Positions 8,561 to 19,844 of a stretch of DNA of 36,909 nucleotides are shown here, piece after piece. The translations under genes and the position numbers were made by a program. Numbering within the stretch: position 1 is the stretch's first letter; each line of letters starts with the position of its first letter. The stretch is from Chrysomallon squamiferum. Taxonomy: Eukaryota > Mollusca > Gastropoda > Neomphalida > Peltospiridae. The stretch spans positions 14,532,522-14,569,430 of the forward strand of contig CM022668.1 of the NCBI GenBank assembly GCA_012295275.1. The letters are read 5' to 3'. Below the pieces are notes generated by a model. The model ran no database searches. It was not told the DNA's origin and saw only the letters and a list, made by a program, of their open reading frames with translations.

Positions 8561-9379
8561 AGACTACTTGTTGGGCCAGATGTCGGGAAGCTAGACTGAA
8601 TGTTCGACCGATCGTAACAAGCTGTATTTGGTGATATACGTTTTCCTCAGGAACTGAGATTGTTTGTCAACTCTTGTATAAAGCAACAGAGAGTAGTACT
8701 CTGCTGTATTTATCGTGAAACGGCTACCACAAACTAATAATGCGCTGAAAAGTCCTAACCGACTTCAGATATGAGATTTTATTAACGTTGCTTCGTGTAA
8801 GATGTTACAAATATTATTAAATTTCAATAAATAAATAAATAGATAGAGAAAGAAATCAATTAAAAACAAAAGTAATAAATATAAGATAAGTAAAAGATAT
8901 TTTAACGTGATCAAAATCTCGTGAAGTTAATCAAAATTAACATGTTTTTAGTGGGTTTTTTTTCTTCTTTTATAGTTTTGAAACTTATTGGATAATGGTA
9001 TCTCAAATGCCAGAATTCTTGATTTAATGTTATATTTCTTTAGTTATAAACTAAAATTACTCTGGAATCTCATCTTCATTATATAAAAAAGGTTGATCCA
9101 TACAAATTGCTTTTTTGTGGACCATCATTATAGACTGGATATATTTATAGATATACACAGACAGAAAGGCGGATGCTACTCTCTTTCCCTGTTACTGTTG
9201 GTTTTATCATCAGCAGTAACGCTATACCCGACAAGCTCTGTGACTTCCTTGGCTGTGGTGCTAAATGGGTAGAAACTAAATCGTCCATTGATACATTTCT
9301 CCAACATTTCACAACGGTTTTCTGGATTCCTGTTGGTATTGAAGCTTTGTTTCATTGAATATTCAGTTTCACAACTGTC

Positions 9380-9775
9380 ATGGCACGTTGTAAACTGTCA
9401 GAGGCTACAATGTGGCAGATTACTGACATAAGAAATGCAGGAATGGCCATCAGCCAAACTGGACGTCAATATGGGTGCAAAGTTTCCATCATTTCAAGAT
9501 AGTTGAACAAACACAGGGCTGCCAATGATGTTACAGATCGTCCAAGACTTTGCAGACACCGAAAGACAACAATAAGACAGGAAACAGCATTGTTGAGTCT
9601 TGTTAGACGCCTGCCATGTAACACAAGCACATCTTTATGATAACAGTTGTTATCAGGCAGAGTCTTTTCCTACACGACCGACAGGAGTAGGCTAAAAGCT
9701 GCAGGATACTGGGCCAGAAGACACATCAAGTCTATAAAACTGTCTTCAGGTCACAAAGCCACACAGCTTGTCTGA
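9380..9775 (+). pseudogene. Decayed Tc1-like transposase, N-terminal part (copy 1)
   Basis: From the ATG at 9380 the frame reads MARCKLSEATMWQITDIRNA and on through a Tc1-type helix-turn-helix. An in-frame TAG interrupts it at 9500-9502, with further stops (TGA TAA) near 9636. Residual text beyond that resembles the second DNA-binding half and linker of Tc1 transposases (a K-D-R-P-R-like segment before the stops, RLKAAGY after). No DDE catalytic domain and no inverted terminal repeats were seen, so this is a dead fragment. It was carried along in the block A duplication. Confidence 0.65.
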
Positions 9776-10580
9776 TGTAATCAACGTATTCACCTGTAAA
9801 ACGACTGAATTCAATCTAGAACATCTTACCCAAAGCCCTATTTGGTCTTTTCACCAAGTTAATAAAATTGCAAAATTCAATTCAGTTAAAGCTGTTTACC
9901 ACAGAAATAGTTTTTGATAGCCGTTTGATGACAAATACTGTACAATACTCGTTGTTGCTTGAGATAAGGGTTGCAAGATGCAGTGCGGTATTGACACGTG
10001 CTAGTGCTTTTAGGCTTCGACATTCTCATTGTGGATCACGTTTAGGAGTAGAAAAAGACCTCTCTCCAGAACAGTTCGTGAGGAGAAATGACAAGTAAAT
10101 ACGTAAACAAATGTACATGTTTGGAAAAGTTTTATGCATTTCATTTTTAACAATTATGACCAAAAGAAAAACTCAGATTCCGTTGACCCCACTGGACCCA
10201 GGTCCTGATTGTGCCTCAAAATTTCAAATACACCGTTGTATAGTTTCTTTTCTATATAGTTTAACGCACACTTAGCGTCTCTCGTATAAATTAATTGACA
10301 TTTGCAGTGCTCACAGCATTAACATTTAGCACTAAAAGATGAAAAAAAAAGCCTTATCAGCTTTAGTGATAACGCAGCGTTGGCAACATAGGTTTAATCC
10401 TGAAGAAGCATATATTTATTGCTGAGGAAAAAACTATTTCTCTGAAAATAGCAATTTACGATAGGCACATTGTTTCCTGTATCGGTTAACTGCTTTATTA
10501 ACTGCTTTATTGTGTGTCTATCCCTCTATTTCTCTGTCTGCCCATCTGTGTGTCTGAAAACATATCCATATTGACTCTTT

Positions 10581-10680
10581 AATGATAGTACGACCGAGCT
10601 GTTTTAATGATAGTACGTCCGAGCTGTTTTAATGATAGTACGTCCGAGCTGTTTTAATGATAGTACGTCCGAGCTGTTTT
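10581..10680. repeat. 25-bp minisatellite, four units
   Basis: The unit AATGATAGTACGTCCGAGCT plus GTTTT repeats exactly four times; the first unit has one change (GACC for GTCC). The duplicated block has three units at 18242-18316. The unit is less AT-rich than its surroundings. Confidence 0.95.
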
Positions 10681-11340
10681 GCTCCTGTTGACATTCGCCA
10701 GCGTCCATCTTCGTGAACTTTACTCTCTCATTTCGTTCAGCTTATTGCAGTAACATTACATATTGAGTAATTAATGAACTAGCAAAGAAAATAATATCAT
10801 CTTATCACAGAATGTTTAATTAGCATAAAGGAAAGAAACACAGTAAATTAAAAAATAACGAAGACTATATGTTTCTAGCTATGTAAACATTTTTCTAGTT
10901 GATGTTTCAACAAACTGATCCAGAATGTTATTAAACTGCAGTTTCCAGAGAACAGACATTCATCAGTGCCACATTACTGAGCTTTTGAGACTGGATCACA
11001 GGTAATTCTTAATACGTTTAAGAGCAGAAAAAAATAATCTCTCCAGAACAGTTTGTATCGACAAGTTCTGCTTTATTTAAATATTTGTGAAATTATTTAT
11101 TAATTTATTATTCATTAGTGTCTCCATTTGATTATATCAAACTACTTTCAGTTAATTTTCCGACAGCAACACCTCTTTTGTTTAGTTTTTGCTCGCTTCA
11201 TCTCAGAAGGGCCTCCTTCTCCATAATTATTTTTACAATTTTATTATTGGAATGTCCTGATATAAAATATGAACACCACCCTTTTTGACGTTCCTAGCAC
11301 TGAAAAGCAATCCTAGAAATTCATTTTTTCTCAGGAATAT

Positions 11341-11349
11341 TATTATATA

Positions 11350-11402
<53 letters not shown>
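11341..11402. repeat. ATT microsatellite
   Basis: Sits inside a dispersed module copy, between TTTTTTCTCAGGAATATTATTA and the TTTCAGTTTCTAAGTAATTAA block. The right copy of the block has the same microsatellite at about 19773-19832, with a TTG extension. Confidence 0.9.
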
Positions 11403-13464
11403 GTTACTGTTTCAGTTTCTAAGTAATTAAATTACTAATGAATTTATGAAACAGAAGGAGTTCAACCATAATAAAAAGTTCGTGTTAAATGTATTGTATT
11501 TTATACTATATGTGGTTTGTATGCATGTTTATCAGTATGTAGTATGTTTTAAGAAACATAAATATCTAATGTTGGTATGATAACATAATATGCCTGTTAC
11601 ATCATTATGTTAATTTCATTTTAAAACCCACACCGTACACAATAATTCAAATTATTAATAAATCTTGTGTCACACTCAGTTTTCTCGTTGTTATTTTCGT
11701 TATACATTACACATGATCAGGTAGTTCATAAAACTGTTAACCGATAAACGAAAGTAAGTCATCAGAGATACGAGTTTTCGGGGAAACACGTTTTCCTCAG
11801 AAACGCAGCTGTTTTATCAATACTTATATAAAGCACCAACGAGTACTGTATTTGTCGTCCAGAGGCTATCACAAAGTAATTCTTTGGTGAACAGCTCGAG
11901 GTGAATTTAGTTTTGGGATTTTATTGCTTTGGGAAAAGAAGATATGGCTTCGGGTAAGATTTTAAAATCTAATTAAATAGTAAGAAATAAATAAATTAAT
12001 TAATAAAAAGTAATTAGATTCAGCAAAATACTTATGTTGATAGAAAGAGTGTTAGTGGAATTTGTTTACTTCTTTCTTAATTTTAAAATTAATTTTATTA
12101 GTTTCATTATATATATATAAAGCTCATAATGAAACATTTGAAACCTTTTTTCTCTTTTACTTTCTCTTAGTGTTAAATTTTAATTCTATGTACACGGCAA
12201 ACGCTTCATGCGCGTCAGTGAAATTGATAGGAATCCTCTTATACGAGAAACGCCAAGGATGCTTTAAACTACATAAAAAATAAATTATGAATTAATTTGT
12301 GCGAAATTGTATTTTTTTAGTTAGTCAAAACTTCTAATAATAAAATGCAAGATGTACATTTGTTTAAGTATTTGCTTATCACTGCTCAATACAAACTCGT
12401 CTTTTTCTGCTCTTAAATGCGATTCACTGCGAAAGGTGAAAAGCTCAGTAATTTGGCATTAATGAATGTAGAATAGTTTTATTCAGGAAATTATATTTTA
12501 ACAATATTCTGGATCATTCTGCTGAAAGATTAACCGGAAAAATGTTTACGTTCCTAGATACAGATGTAGGTTCTATATTTCTTTAATTTACAACCCAGTA
12601 TCGGTATTTTGGTGTTGCTTTTCTTTATGCTGATTACAGGTGCTCTGATAAGATGATATTACTCTCTTTATTACTCCATTAATTACTTCATTTGTAATAT
12701 TATTGCAATAAGTTGAACGAAGGGAGAGTGTAAAATTCGGAATAGGGGCTTTGGCGAATGTCAACAGGCAGAAAGAAAGCTCGAAATCTAAGGGCCGTAC
12801 ATTGGGTTAATATCTTACTGATAATATCTTACCAACCCTTTTCTCATGCAACAACGAGTACTGTGCTGTATTTGTCGTCAAGCGGCTCACAGAAATTAAT
12901 TCTGTAGTGAACAGTCTTAACCGACTTCAGTTTAGGGATTTTTTTAACTTGCGGTAAAAACAAAATAAGGCTTCGGGTAAGATGGTTGAAATTCAATTAA
13001 ATTGTAATAAACAAATTTATCAATCAATTATTTAATTAAAAAAAAAATCAGTAAGTATATTCTTAGAATAATATATTAGATAAACAGTTATTTGCAAGTG
13101 GACACGTTATCAAATGTCACTGAATTTATAAAGAACTAAACAAAATCTTCAGGTCTCATGTAAGAGTCAAACATAAACACGAGTTTGTTCTTGTAATTTT
13201 CAGCAGATTGGCTGCATGATTGTTTTATTTTATTTTATCTTATCTTATTTTATTTATTTATTTATTATTATCACTATTATTATCACTATTATAATGTTCG
13301 TTTTTGGTTGTTGTTTTTTTTTACCTTTCTGAGTAATGCATTTTCCTATGAGCAAATGTCAATATTTTGTTATGTCTAAATACATATAAGCAAACACACA
13401 CACACTTGCAATCACACGCATGTATACCACATCCACATACACATACACCCCATACACTACATTT

Positions 13465-13567
13465 ATATGTATGTATGTATATATGTATGTATGTATGTAT
13501 GCATGAATGTATGTATGTATGTATGTATGCATGAATGTATGTATGAATGTATGTACGTACGTATGTA
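13465..13567. repeat. TATG/GAATG-type microsatellite
   Basis: TATG units with interspersed GCATGAATG variants, ending in ACGTACGTATG. Confidence 0.9.
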
Positions 13568-13621
13568 GAAACGTGTTTGTGAAAATGTCTAAGCCAGATC
13601 GGTAATTTTATCTCCAAATCA

Positions 13622-13746
13622 GACACACACACACACATACACACACACAGACACACACACACACACACACAGACACACACACACATACACATAGACATAC
13701 ACACACACATACACACACACAGCCACACACACACATACACACACAT
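13622..13746. repeat. Interrupted CA microsatellite
   Basis: CA repeats broken by ACAGAC, ATACAC and AGCCAC interruptions, suggesting an old tract. Confidence 0.9.
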
Positions 13747-14589
13747 GCAGTTACAAAAAAATACACATAATACCTGCTCTTGGATATATTCTTAGTACTA
13801 ACACGCTGATTCGGAGTAATACTGTGACCTCATGAACAGAAGTGGCCTCTAAATCACAATAGTAGACAAAAAAGATTAGTGTGTTGTATTTGTCGTCAAG
13901 GAGACATGATAAACTCTCTTTGTACTGAATTGAAATTCATTTTGTGATTTTATTACGCTGTGTAAAAGATAATATATGGATTCGACAAGACGTTTCAAAT
14001 TTAATTAAATTGTAAATAATACAATAAGAAATAAACAAATTAATTAATTAATTAATGAAATATTTTACATAATACAAAAGAGAGTTATTAATGGAATTTC
14101 CTTATTAGTTCTCCTTTGTTTTTTGTTAGGTTTTAAATTTATTCTATAACAAATTTCACAACACTTAAATAACAAACTAAAAATATGACCAGGGATTTGT
14201 CACGTTCCTAACCGTGATAAGCAGCTTGCGGAGAAATATGTTTATACTAAGCAACAGAAGTGTCTTGTCAAACGTTTTATAAAGCAACAGTAACTAAAAT
14301 ATATTGACATAATGAGATATCAGATAAACAGATTTTTACATGTTGGCTGACACGTATCAAATGTCACAAATCAATATGTTTATAAAGAACTAAATAATGT
14401 CTTAACTCCACTTACACACGCTGTATTTTGAGTCATCGTTCATGTAAAAAGAACGAGTTCGTTCTTGTAGTTATGAAATGAAACAAGTTTACCCTGAAGA
14501 CGTTTGATAAACTTCTTACCTAATTTTCAACAAACCTGCATAACTATTATTTTAAATTACTACTGTTTTCTACTACCATTAAGTTCTTT

Positions 14590-14608
14590 CTTTCTTTATT
14601 TATTTATT

Positions 14609-14677
<69 letters not shown>
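14590..14677. repeat. TTTA then TTA microsatellite
   Basis: TTTA units change to TTA units, the same arrangement as in the 2385-2505 and 6744-6797 tracts and in the dispersed module copies, where this tract is an internal part. Confidence 0.9.
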
Positions 14678-16109
14678 TTCTTTGTATATGTGTGTGTGCT
14701 GGTATGTTTAACAGTTTAATACAACAATTTCAAATAATACATTTGTTCCAATACAGACTTATTTTACAGAATTACACACGTTTCAGTTTCTAAGTAACTA
14801 AATTACTCATGTATTTCTAAAACACAGGGTGTTCAGCTTTTTACTTGAAATGTGAATTAGAGAAAAGAATATATTTCTTATTTAGAATCAGAATATTCAT
14901 TATTACACTAAGAAATCATTATTTACTTGCTTATCTCCATATGATTAATATTTTAAATAGAGTGAAAATGAGATACCAGGGAATTTTACAATATTATATT
15001 ATTACATACACTCGGAATCTGAGCGCATAAACACACACGCAGACACACATATACACACAAATACACGCACGCACATACAGACATACAGATACGAATAAAT
15101 ATATAAATAATACTTCCTCTTGGTCATATACTTAGTACTAACACGCTGTTTCGGAGAACTACTGTGACCTCATTATACTAAAGAACAAAGATTGGTGTGT
15201 TGTGTTTGTCGTTAAGAAGACATGATAAGCTCACTTTGTCCTGAATTGAAATTAGTTTTGTGATTTTTTTACACTGTGTAAAAGATAATGTATGGTTTCA
15301 AGAAAACTCTTCAAATTTAATTAAATTGTATAATGATAAATAATTAAATAAACAAATTAATTAATTAATGAAAATATTTTACATAGTACAGAAAAAAAAA
15401 AGAGTTACTAGTGGAGTTTCCTTTCTTCTTTGTTTTTATTAGGTTAGAAATTTATTTCATAATAAATTTCACAGTCAAATATTTACCAACTCTTAAATGA
15501 CAAGAAATATGACCAGAGATTTTTCACGTTACTAGCACTGATAAGCAGTTTTCGGAGAAATACATTTTTCCTCGGGAACAGAAGTGTCTTGCCAAACCTT
15601 TTATAAACCAACAATAAGTAAACTATATTGACATAATGATATATTAGATAAACAGTACTTTACGTGTTGACACGTACCAAATGTCACAAATCAGTATGTT
15701 TATAAAGAACTAAATAATGTCTTAACTCCATTTATGCACGCTGTATTTTTAGTTATCGCTCATATAACAAAAAGAAAGGACGAGTTTTTTCTTGTAGTTC
15801 TCAAGTGAATCAGGTTTTTATTGATAATGACGTTTTATAATCTTTTGACCTAATTTTCAAGAGATTTGTATGACTATTATTTCAATTAAAATTGCTTTTA
15901 TTTATTTATTTATTTATTTATTTGTATGTGTATTTGTTTGTATGTTGTATTTTGTTTATTTGTTTATTTTTGTTAGTTTATTAATTTATTTAGTAATTTA
16001 TTTATTTATTTGTATATATATTTATTCATTTGTATGTTTGTTTATATGTTTGTTTAACTATTTATTTTATTTTATTTTATTTCCTTCCATTTCTTCTTAC
16101 ATAATATGG

Positions 16110-16149
<40 letters not shown>

Positions 16150-17060
16150 TAATAATCATAATCATAATCATAATAATAATAATTAATAATAATAATAATA
16201 ATCATAATTAATAAATAAATAAATAAATAAATAATAAAAAAGACTACTTGTTGGGCCAGATGTCGGGAAGCTAGACTGAATGTTCGACCGATCGTAACAA
16301 GCTGTATTTGGTGATATACGTTTTCCTCAGGAACTGAGATTGTTTGTCAACTCTTGTATAAAGCAACAGAGAGTAGTACTCTGCTGTATTTATCGTGAAA
16401 CGGCTACCACAAACTAATAATGCGCTGAAAAGTCCTAACCGACTTCAGATATGAGATTTTATTAACGTTGCTTCGTGTAAGATGTTACAAATATTATTAA
16501 ATTTCAATAAATAAATAAATAGATAGAGAAAGAAATCAATTAAAAACAAAAGTAATAAATATAAGATAAGTAAAAGATATTTTAACATGATCAAAATCTC
16601 GTGAAGTTAATCAAAATTAACATGTTTTTAGTGTTTTTTTTTTCTTCTTTTATAGTTTTGAAACTTATTGGATAATGGTATCTCAAATGCCAGAATTCTT
16701 GATTTAATGTTATATTTCTTTAGTTATAAACTAAAATTACTCTGGAATCTCATCTTCGTTATATAAAAAAGGTTGATCCATAAAAATTGCTTTTTTGTGG
16801 ACAATCATTATAGACTGGATATATTTATAGATATACACAGACAGACAGGCGGATGCTACTCACTTTCCCTGTTACTGTTGGCTTGATCATCAGCAGTTAC
16901 GCTATACCCGACAAGCTCTGTGACTTCCTTGGCTGTGGTGCTAAATGGGTAGAAACTAAATCGTCCATTGGTACATTTCTCCAACATTTCACAACGGTTT
17001 TCTGGATTCCTGTTGGTACTGAAGCTTTTGTTTCACTGAATATTCAGTATCACGACTGTC

Positions 17061-17455
17061 ATGGCACGTTGTAAACTGTCAGAGGCTACAATGTGGCAGA
17101 TTACCGACATAAGAAATGCAGGAATGGCCATCAGCCAAATTGGACGTCAATATGGGTGCAAAGTTTCCATCATTTCAAGACAGTTGAACAAACACAGAGC
17201 TCCCAATGATGTTAAAGATCGTCCAAGACTTGGCAGACACCTAAAGGCAACAATAAGAGGACAGAGCATGTTGAGTCTTGTTAGACGCCTGCCATGTAAC
17301 ACAAGCATATCTTTATGATAACAGTTGTTATCAGGCAGAGTCTTTTCCTACACGACCGACAGGAACAGGCTAAAAGCAGCAGGATACAGGGCCAGAAGAC
17401 ACGTCAAGTCTATAAAACTGTCTTCAGCTCACAAAGCCACACAGCTTGTCTGAAG
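17061..17455 (+). pseudogene. Decayed Tc1-like transposase, N-terminal part (copy 2)
   Basis: The frame from ATG 17061 reads through 85 codons: MARCKLSEATMWQITDIRNA, then a helix-turn-helix of the form IGRQYGCKVSIISRQLNK, then VKDRPRLGRH, the linker typical of Tc1 transposases. It stops at TGA TAA after SISL near 17316. The frame after the stops still reads QLLSGRVFSYTTDRNRLKAA, typical of the second DNA-binding helices. Unlike copy 1, position 41 is intact (Arg-Gln where copy 1 has a stop). The DDE domain is absent. Confidence 0.7.
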
Positions 17456-18241
17456 TAATCAACGTATTCACCTATAAAACGACTGAATTAACTTCTTACC
17501 CTATTTGGTCTTTTCACCAAGTTAATAAAATCGCAAAATTCAATTCAGTTAAAGCTGTTTACCACAGAAATAGTTTTTGATAGCCGCTTGATGACAAATA
17601 CTGTACAATACTCGTTGTTGCTTGAGATAAGGGTTGCAAGATGCAGTCCGGTATTAACACGTGCTAGTGCTTTTAGGCTTCGACATTCTCATTGTGGATC
17701 ACGTTTAGGAGTAGAAAAAGACCTCACTCCAGAACAGTTCGTGACGAGAAATGACAAGTAAATACGTAAACAAATGTACATGTTTGGAAAAGTTTTATGC
17801 ATTTCATTTTTGACAATTATGACCAACAGAAAAACTCAGATTCGGTTGAGCCCACTGGACCCAGGTCCTGATTGTGCCTCAAAATTTCAAATACACCTTC
17901 GTATAGTTTCTTTTCTATATAGTTTAACGCACACTTAGCGTCTCTCGTATAAATTAATTGACATTTGCAGTGCTCACAGCATTAACATTTAGCACTAAAA
18001 GATGAAAAAAAGCCTTATCAGCTTTAGTGATAATGCAGCGTTGGCAACATAGGTTTAATCCTGAAGAAACACATATTTATTGCTGAGGAAAAAACTATTT
18101 CTCTGAAGATAGCAATTTACGATAGGCACATAGTTTCCTGTATCGGTTAACTGCTTTATTAACTGCTTTATTGTGTGTCTATCCCTCTATTTCTCTGTCT
18201 GCCCATCTGTGTGTCTGAAAACATATCCATATTGACTCTTT

Positions 18242-18316
18242 AATGATAGTACGTCCGAGCTGTTTTAATGATAGTACGTCCGAGCTGTTTTAATGATAGT
18301 ACGTCCGAGCTGTTTT
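18242..18316. repeat. 25-bp minisatellite, three units
   Basis: Three perfect units of the repeat found four times at 10581-10680. The flanks are homologous, so unit number changed after the duplication. Confidence 0.95.
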
Positions 18317-18704
18317 GCTCCTGTTGACATTCGCCAGCGTCCTGTCTTCGTGAACTTTACTCTCTCATTTCGTTCAGCTTATTGCAGTATCATTACATAT
18401 TGAGTAATCAGTGAACTGGCAAAGAAAATAATATCATCTTATCACAGAACCTTTAATTAGCATAAAGGAAAGAAACACAGTAAACTAAAAAATAACGAAG
18501 ACTACATATGTTTCTAGCTATGTAAACATTTTTCTCGTTGATTTTTCAACAAACTGATCGAGAATGTTATTAAACTGCAGTTTCCAGAGAACAGACGATT
18601 CTACATTCATCAGTGCCAAATTACTGAGCTTTTGAGACTGGATCACAGGTAATTCTTAATACGTTTAAGAGCAGAATTAATACTTCTCTCCAGAACAGTT
18701 TGTA

Positions 18705-19490
18705 TCGAGAAGTGATATAACTAAAAACACAAACAAATCCATATGTTTGGAAAAGGTTCTTGCATTTCATTGTTGACAGTTTTGACTAATTAAAAAAACT
18801 AAAATTTTAGATAAATTGTACGATAATTTATTTGTTATATAGTTTAATACATCCTTACCGTCTGTCGTATGACTTTCATTTAAAATTTAATTAAGCTTAA
18901 AACGAGTTATTCGACTTATTCGTGTTTTCCCCAAGTTAATAAAATTCCAAAACTGAATTCAGTTAGGACTATTATCAGCATAATTAATTTCTGATTGCAG
19001 CTTGACTAAAAATAAAACAATGCAAAGATCTCTTCATGTAATGCATTATTCTGTATATATAGTTTACTTAATGTTGCTTTATAAAAGATTTGCCACACAC
19101 TTCTGTTCTGATAAAAAAAAAATGTATAGGAACGTGAATAATCCGTGGTGTTCAAATTTTCTATCAGAACATTCCAACTCTAAAATTTTAAGAATTGTTA
19201 TTGCAAAGTAAGCCGTACGACTAATTCATTTATTAACATTCTTTGGCAATAAAAAAAGTGTTTGTGAAATCAAAAATACATCGGAAGATCAATTTATGAA
19301 CGTCAAGTGTATTTTATTTTAATTACATCAATATTTTCTTAATGTACAAGTGTTTGCGGTGTAACGGATTCGTTGTTCGACTGGTAGAAGGAACTCTGGG
19401 CAGTGCAATGGATGTTACTCTGTTGTATTTGTCGTCAACGGGCTACCAGAAACTAATTTTAAAAACAGATATTAATTTTCCTTGTTTTTA
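18705..19490. repeat. Segment present only in the right block copy
   Basis: In the left block, CTCTCCAGAACAGTTTGTAT is followed within about 30 bases by the TTTATTTAAATATT sequence. Here about 780 bases lie between them. The extra text includes a reverse-oriented module (about 19070-19190: TTTATAAAAGATTTGCC, ACACTTCTGTTCTGAT) and a forward core (19385-19460). It is either an insertion here or a deletion in the left copy. Confidence 0.6.
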
Positions 19491-19773
19491 TTTATTATCT
19501 TGTTTCCTTTATTTAAATATTGGTTAAATTATTTATATATTTATTATTCATTATTTTCTCCATTTGTTTATATCAAACTACTTTCAGTTAATTTTCCAAC
19601 AGCAACACCTCTTTTGTTTAGTTTTTGCTCGCTTCATCTTAGTAGGGCCTCCTTCTCCATAATTATTTTTACAGTTTTATTATTGGAATGTCCTGATATA
19701 AAATATGAACACCACCCTTTTTGACGTTCCTAGCACTGAAAAGCAATCCTAGAAATTCATTTTTTCTCAGGAA

Positions 19774-19819
<46 letters not shown>

Positions 19820-19844
19820 GTTGTTGTTGTTGTTGTTGCTGTCT

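Larger units (their letters stand above)
7500..13140. repeat. Large duplicated block A (left copy)
   Basis: Pairs with 15180-21600 in the same orientation. The stretch 7684-9170 is almost identical to 15363-16850, and 9173-10700 is highly similar to 16853-18340. The rest is looser but collinear, apart from an extra piece in the right copy (18705-19490). Nothing in it is convincingly coding: the open frames that recur in both copies differ mainly at amino-acid-changing positions. Confidence 0.8.
13141..15179. repeat. Spacer between the block A copies, more module copies
   Basis: Holds a further set of dispersed modules (about 13790-14010 and 14190-14420), a TATG-type tract (13465-13567), a long CA-rich tract (13622-13746) and an ATTT-ATT tract (14590-14677). 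No gene is supported. The long minus-strand frame here is a translation of the CA tract. Confidence 0.6.

Noticed and set aside
9173-9358. Frame conserved at 16853 (MLLSFPVTVG...); also a minus-strand reading of the same DNA that vaguely resembles a transposase C-terminus
   Set aside because: Differences between the two copies are mostly amino-acid changing, and the alternative strand gives no better case. It is treated as part of the dead transposon segment.
13321-13746. Cys/Val-rich minus-strand frame of 141 codons
   Set aside because: Produced by the CA and TATG tracts.
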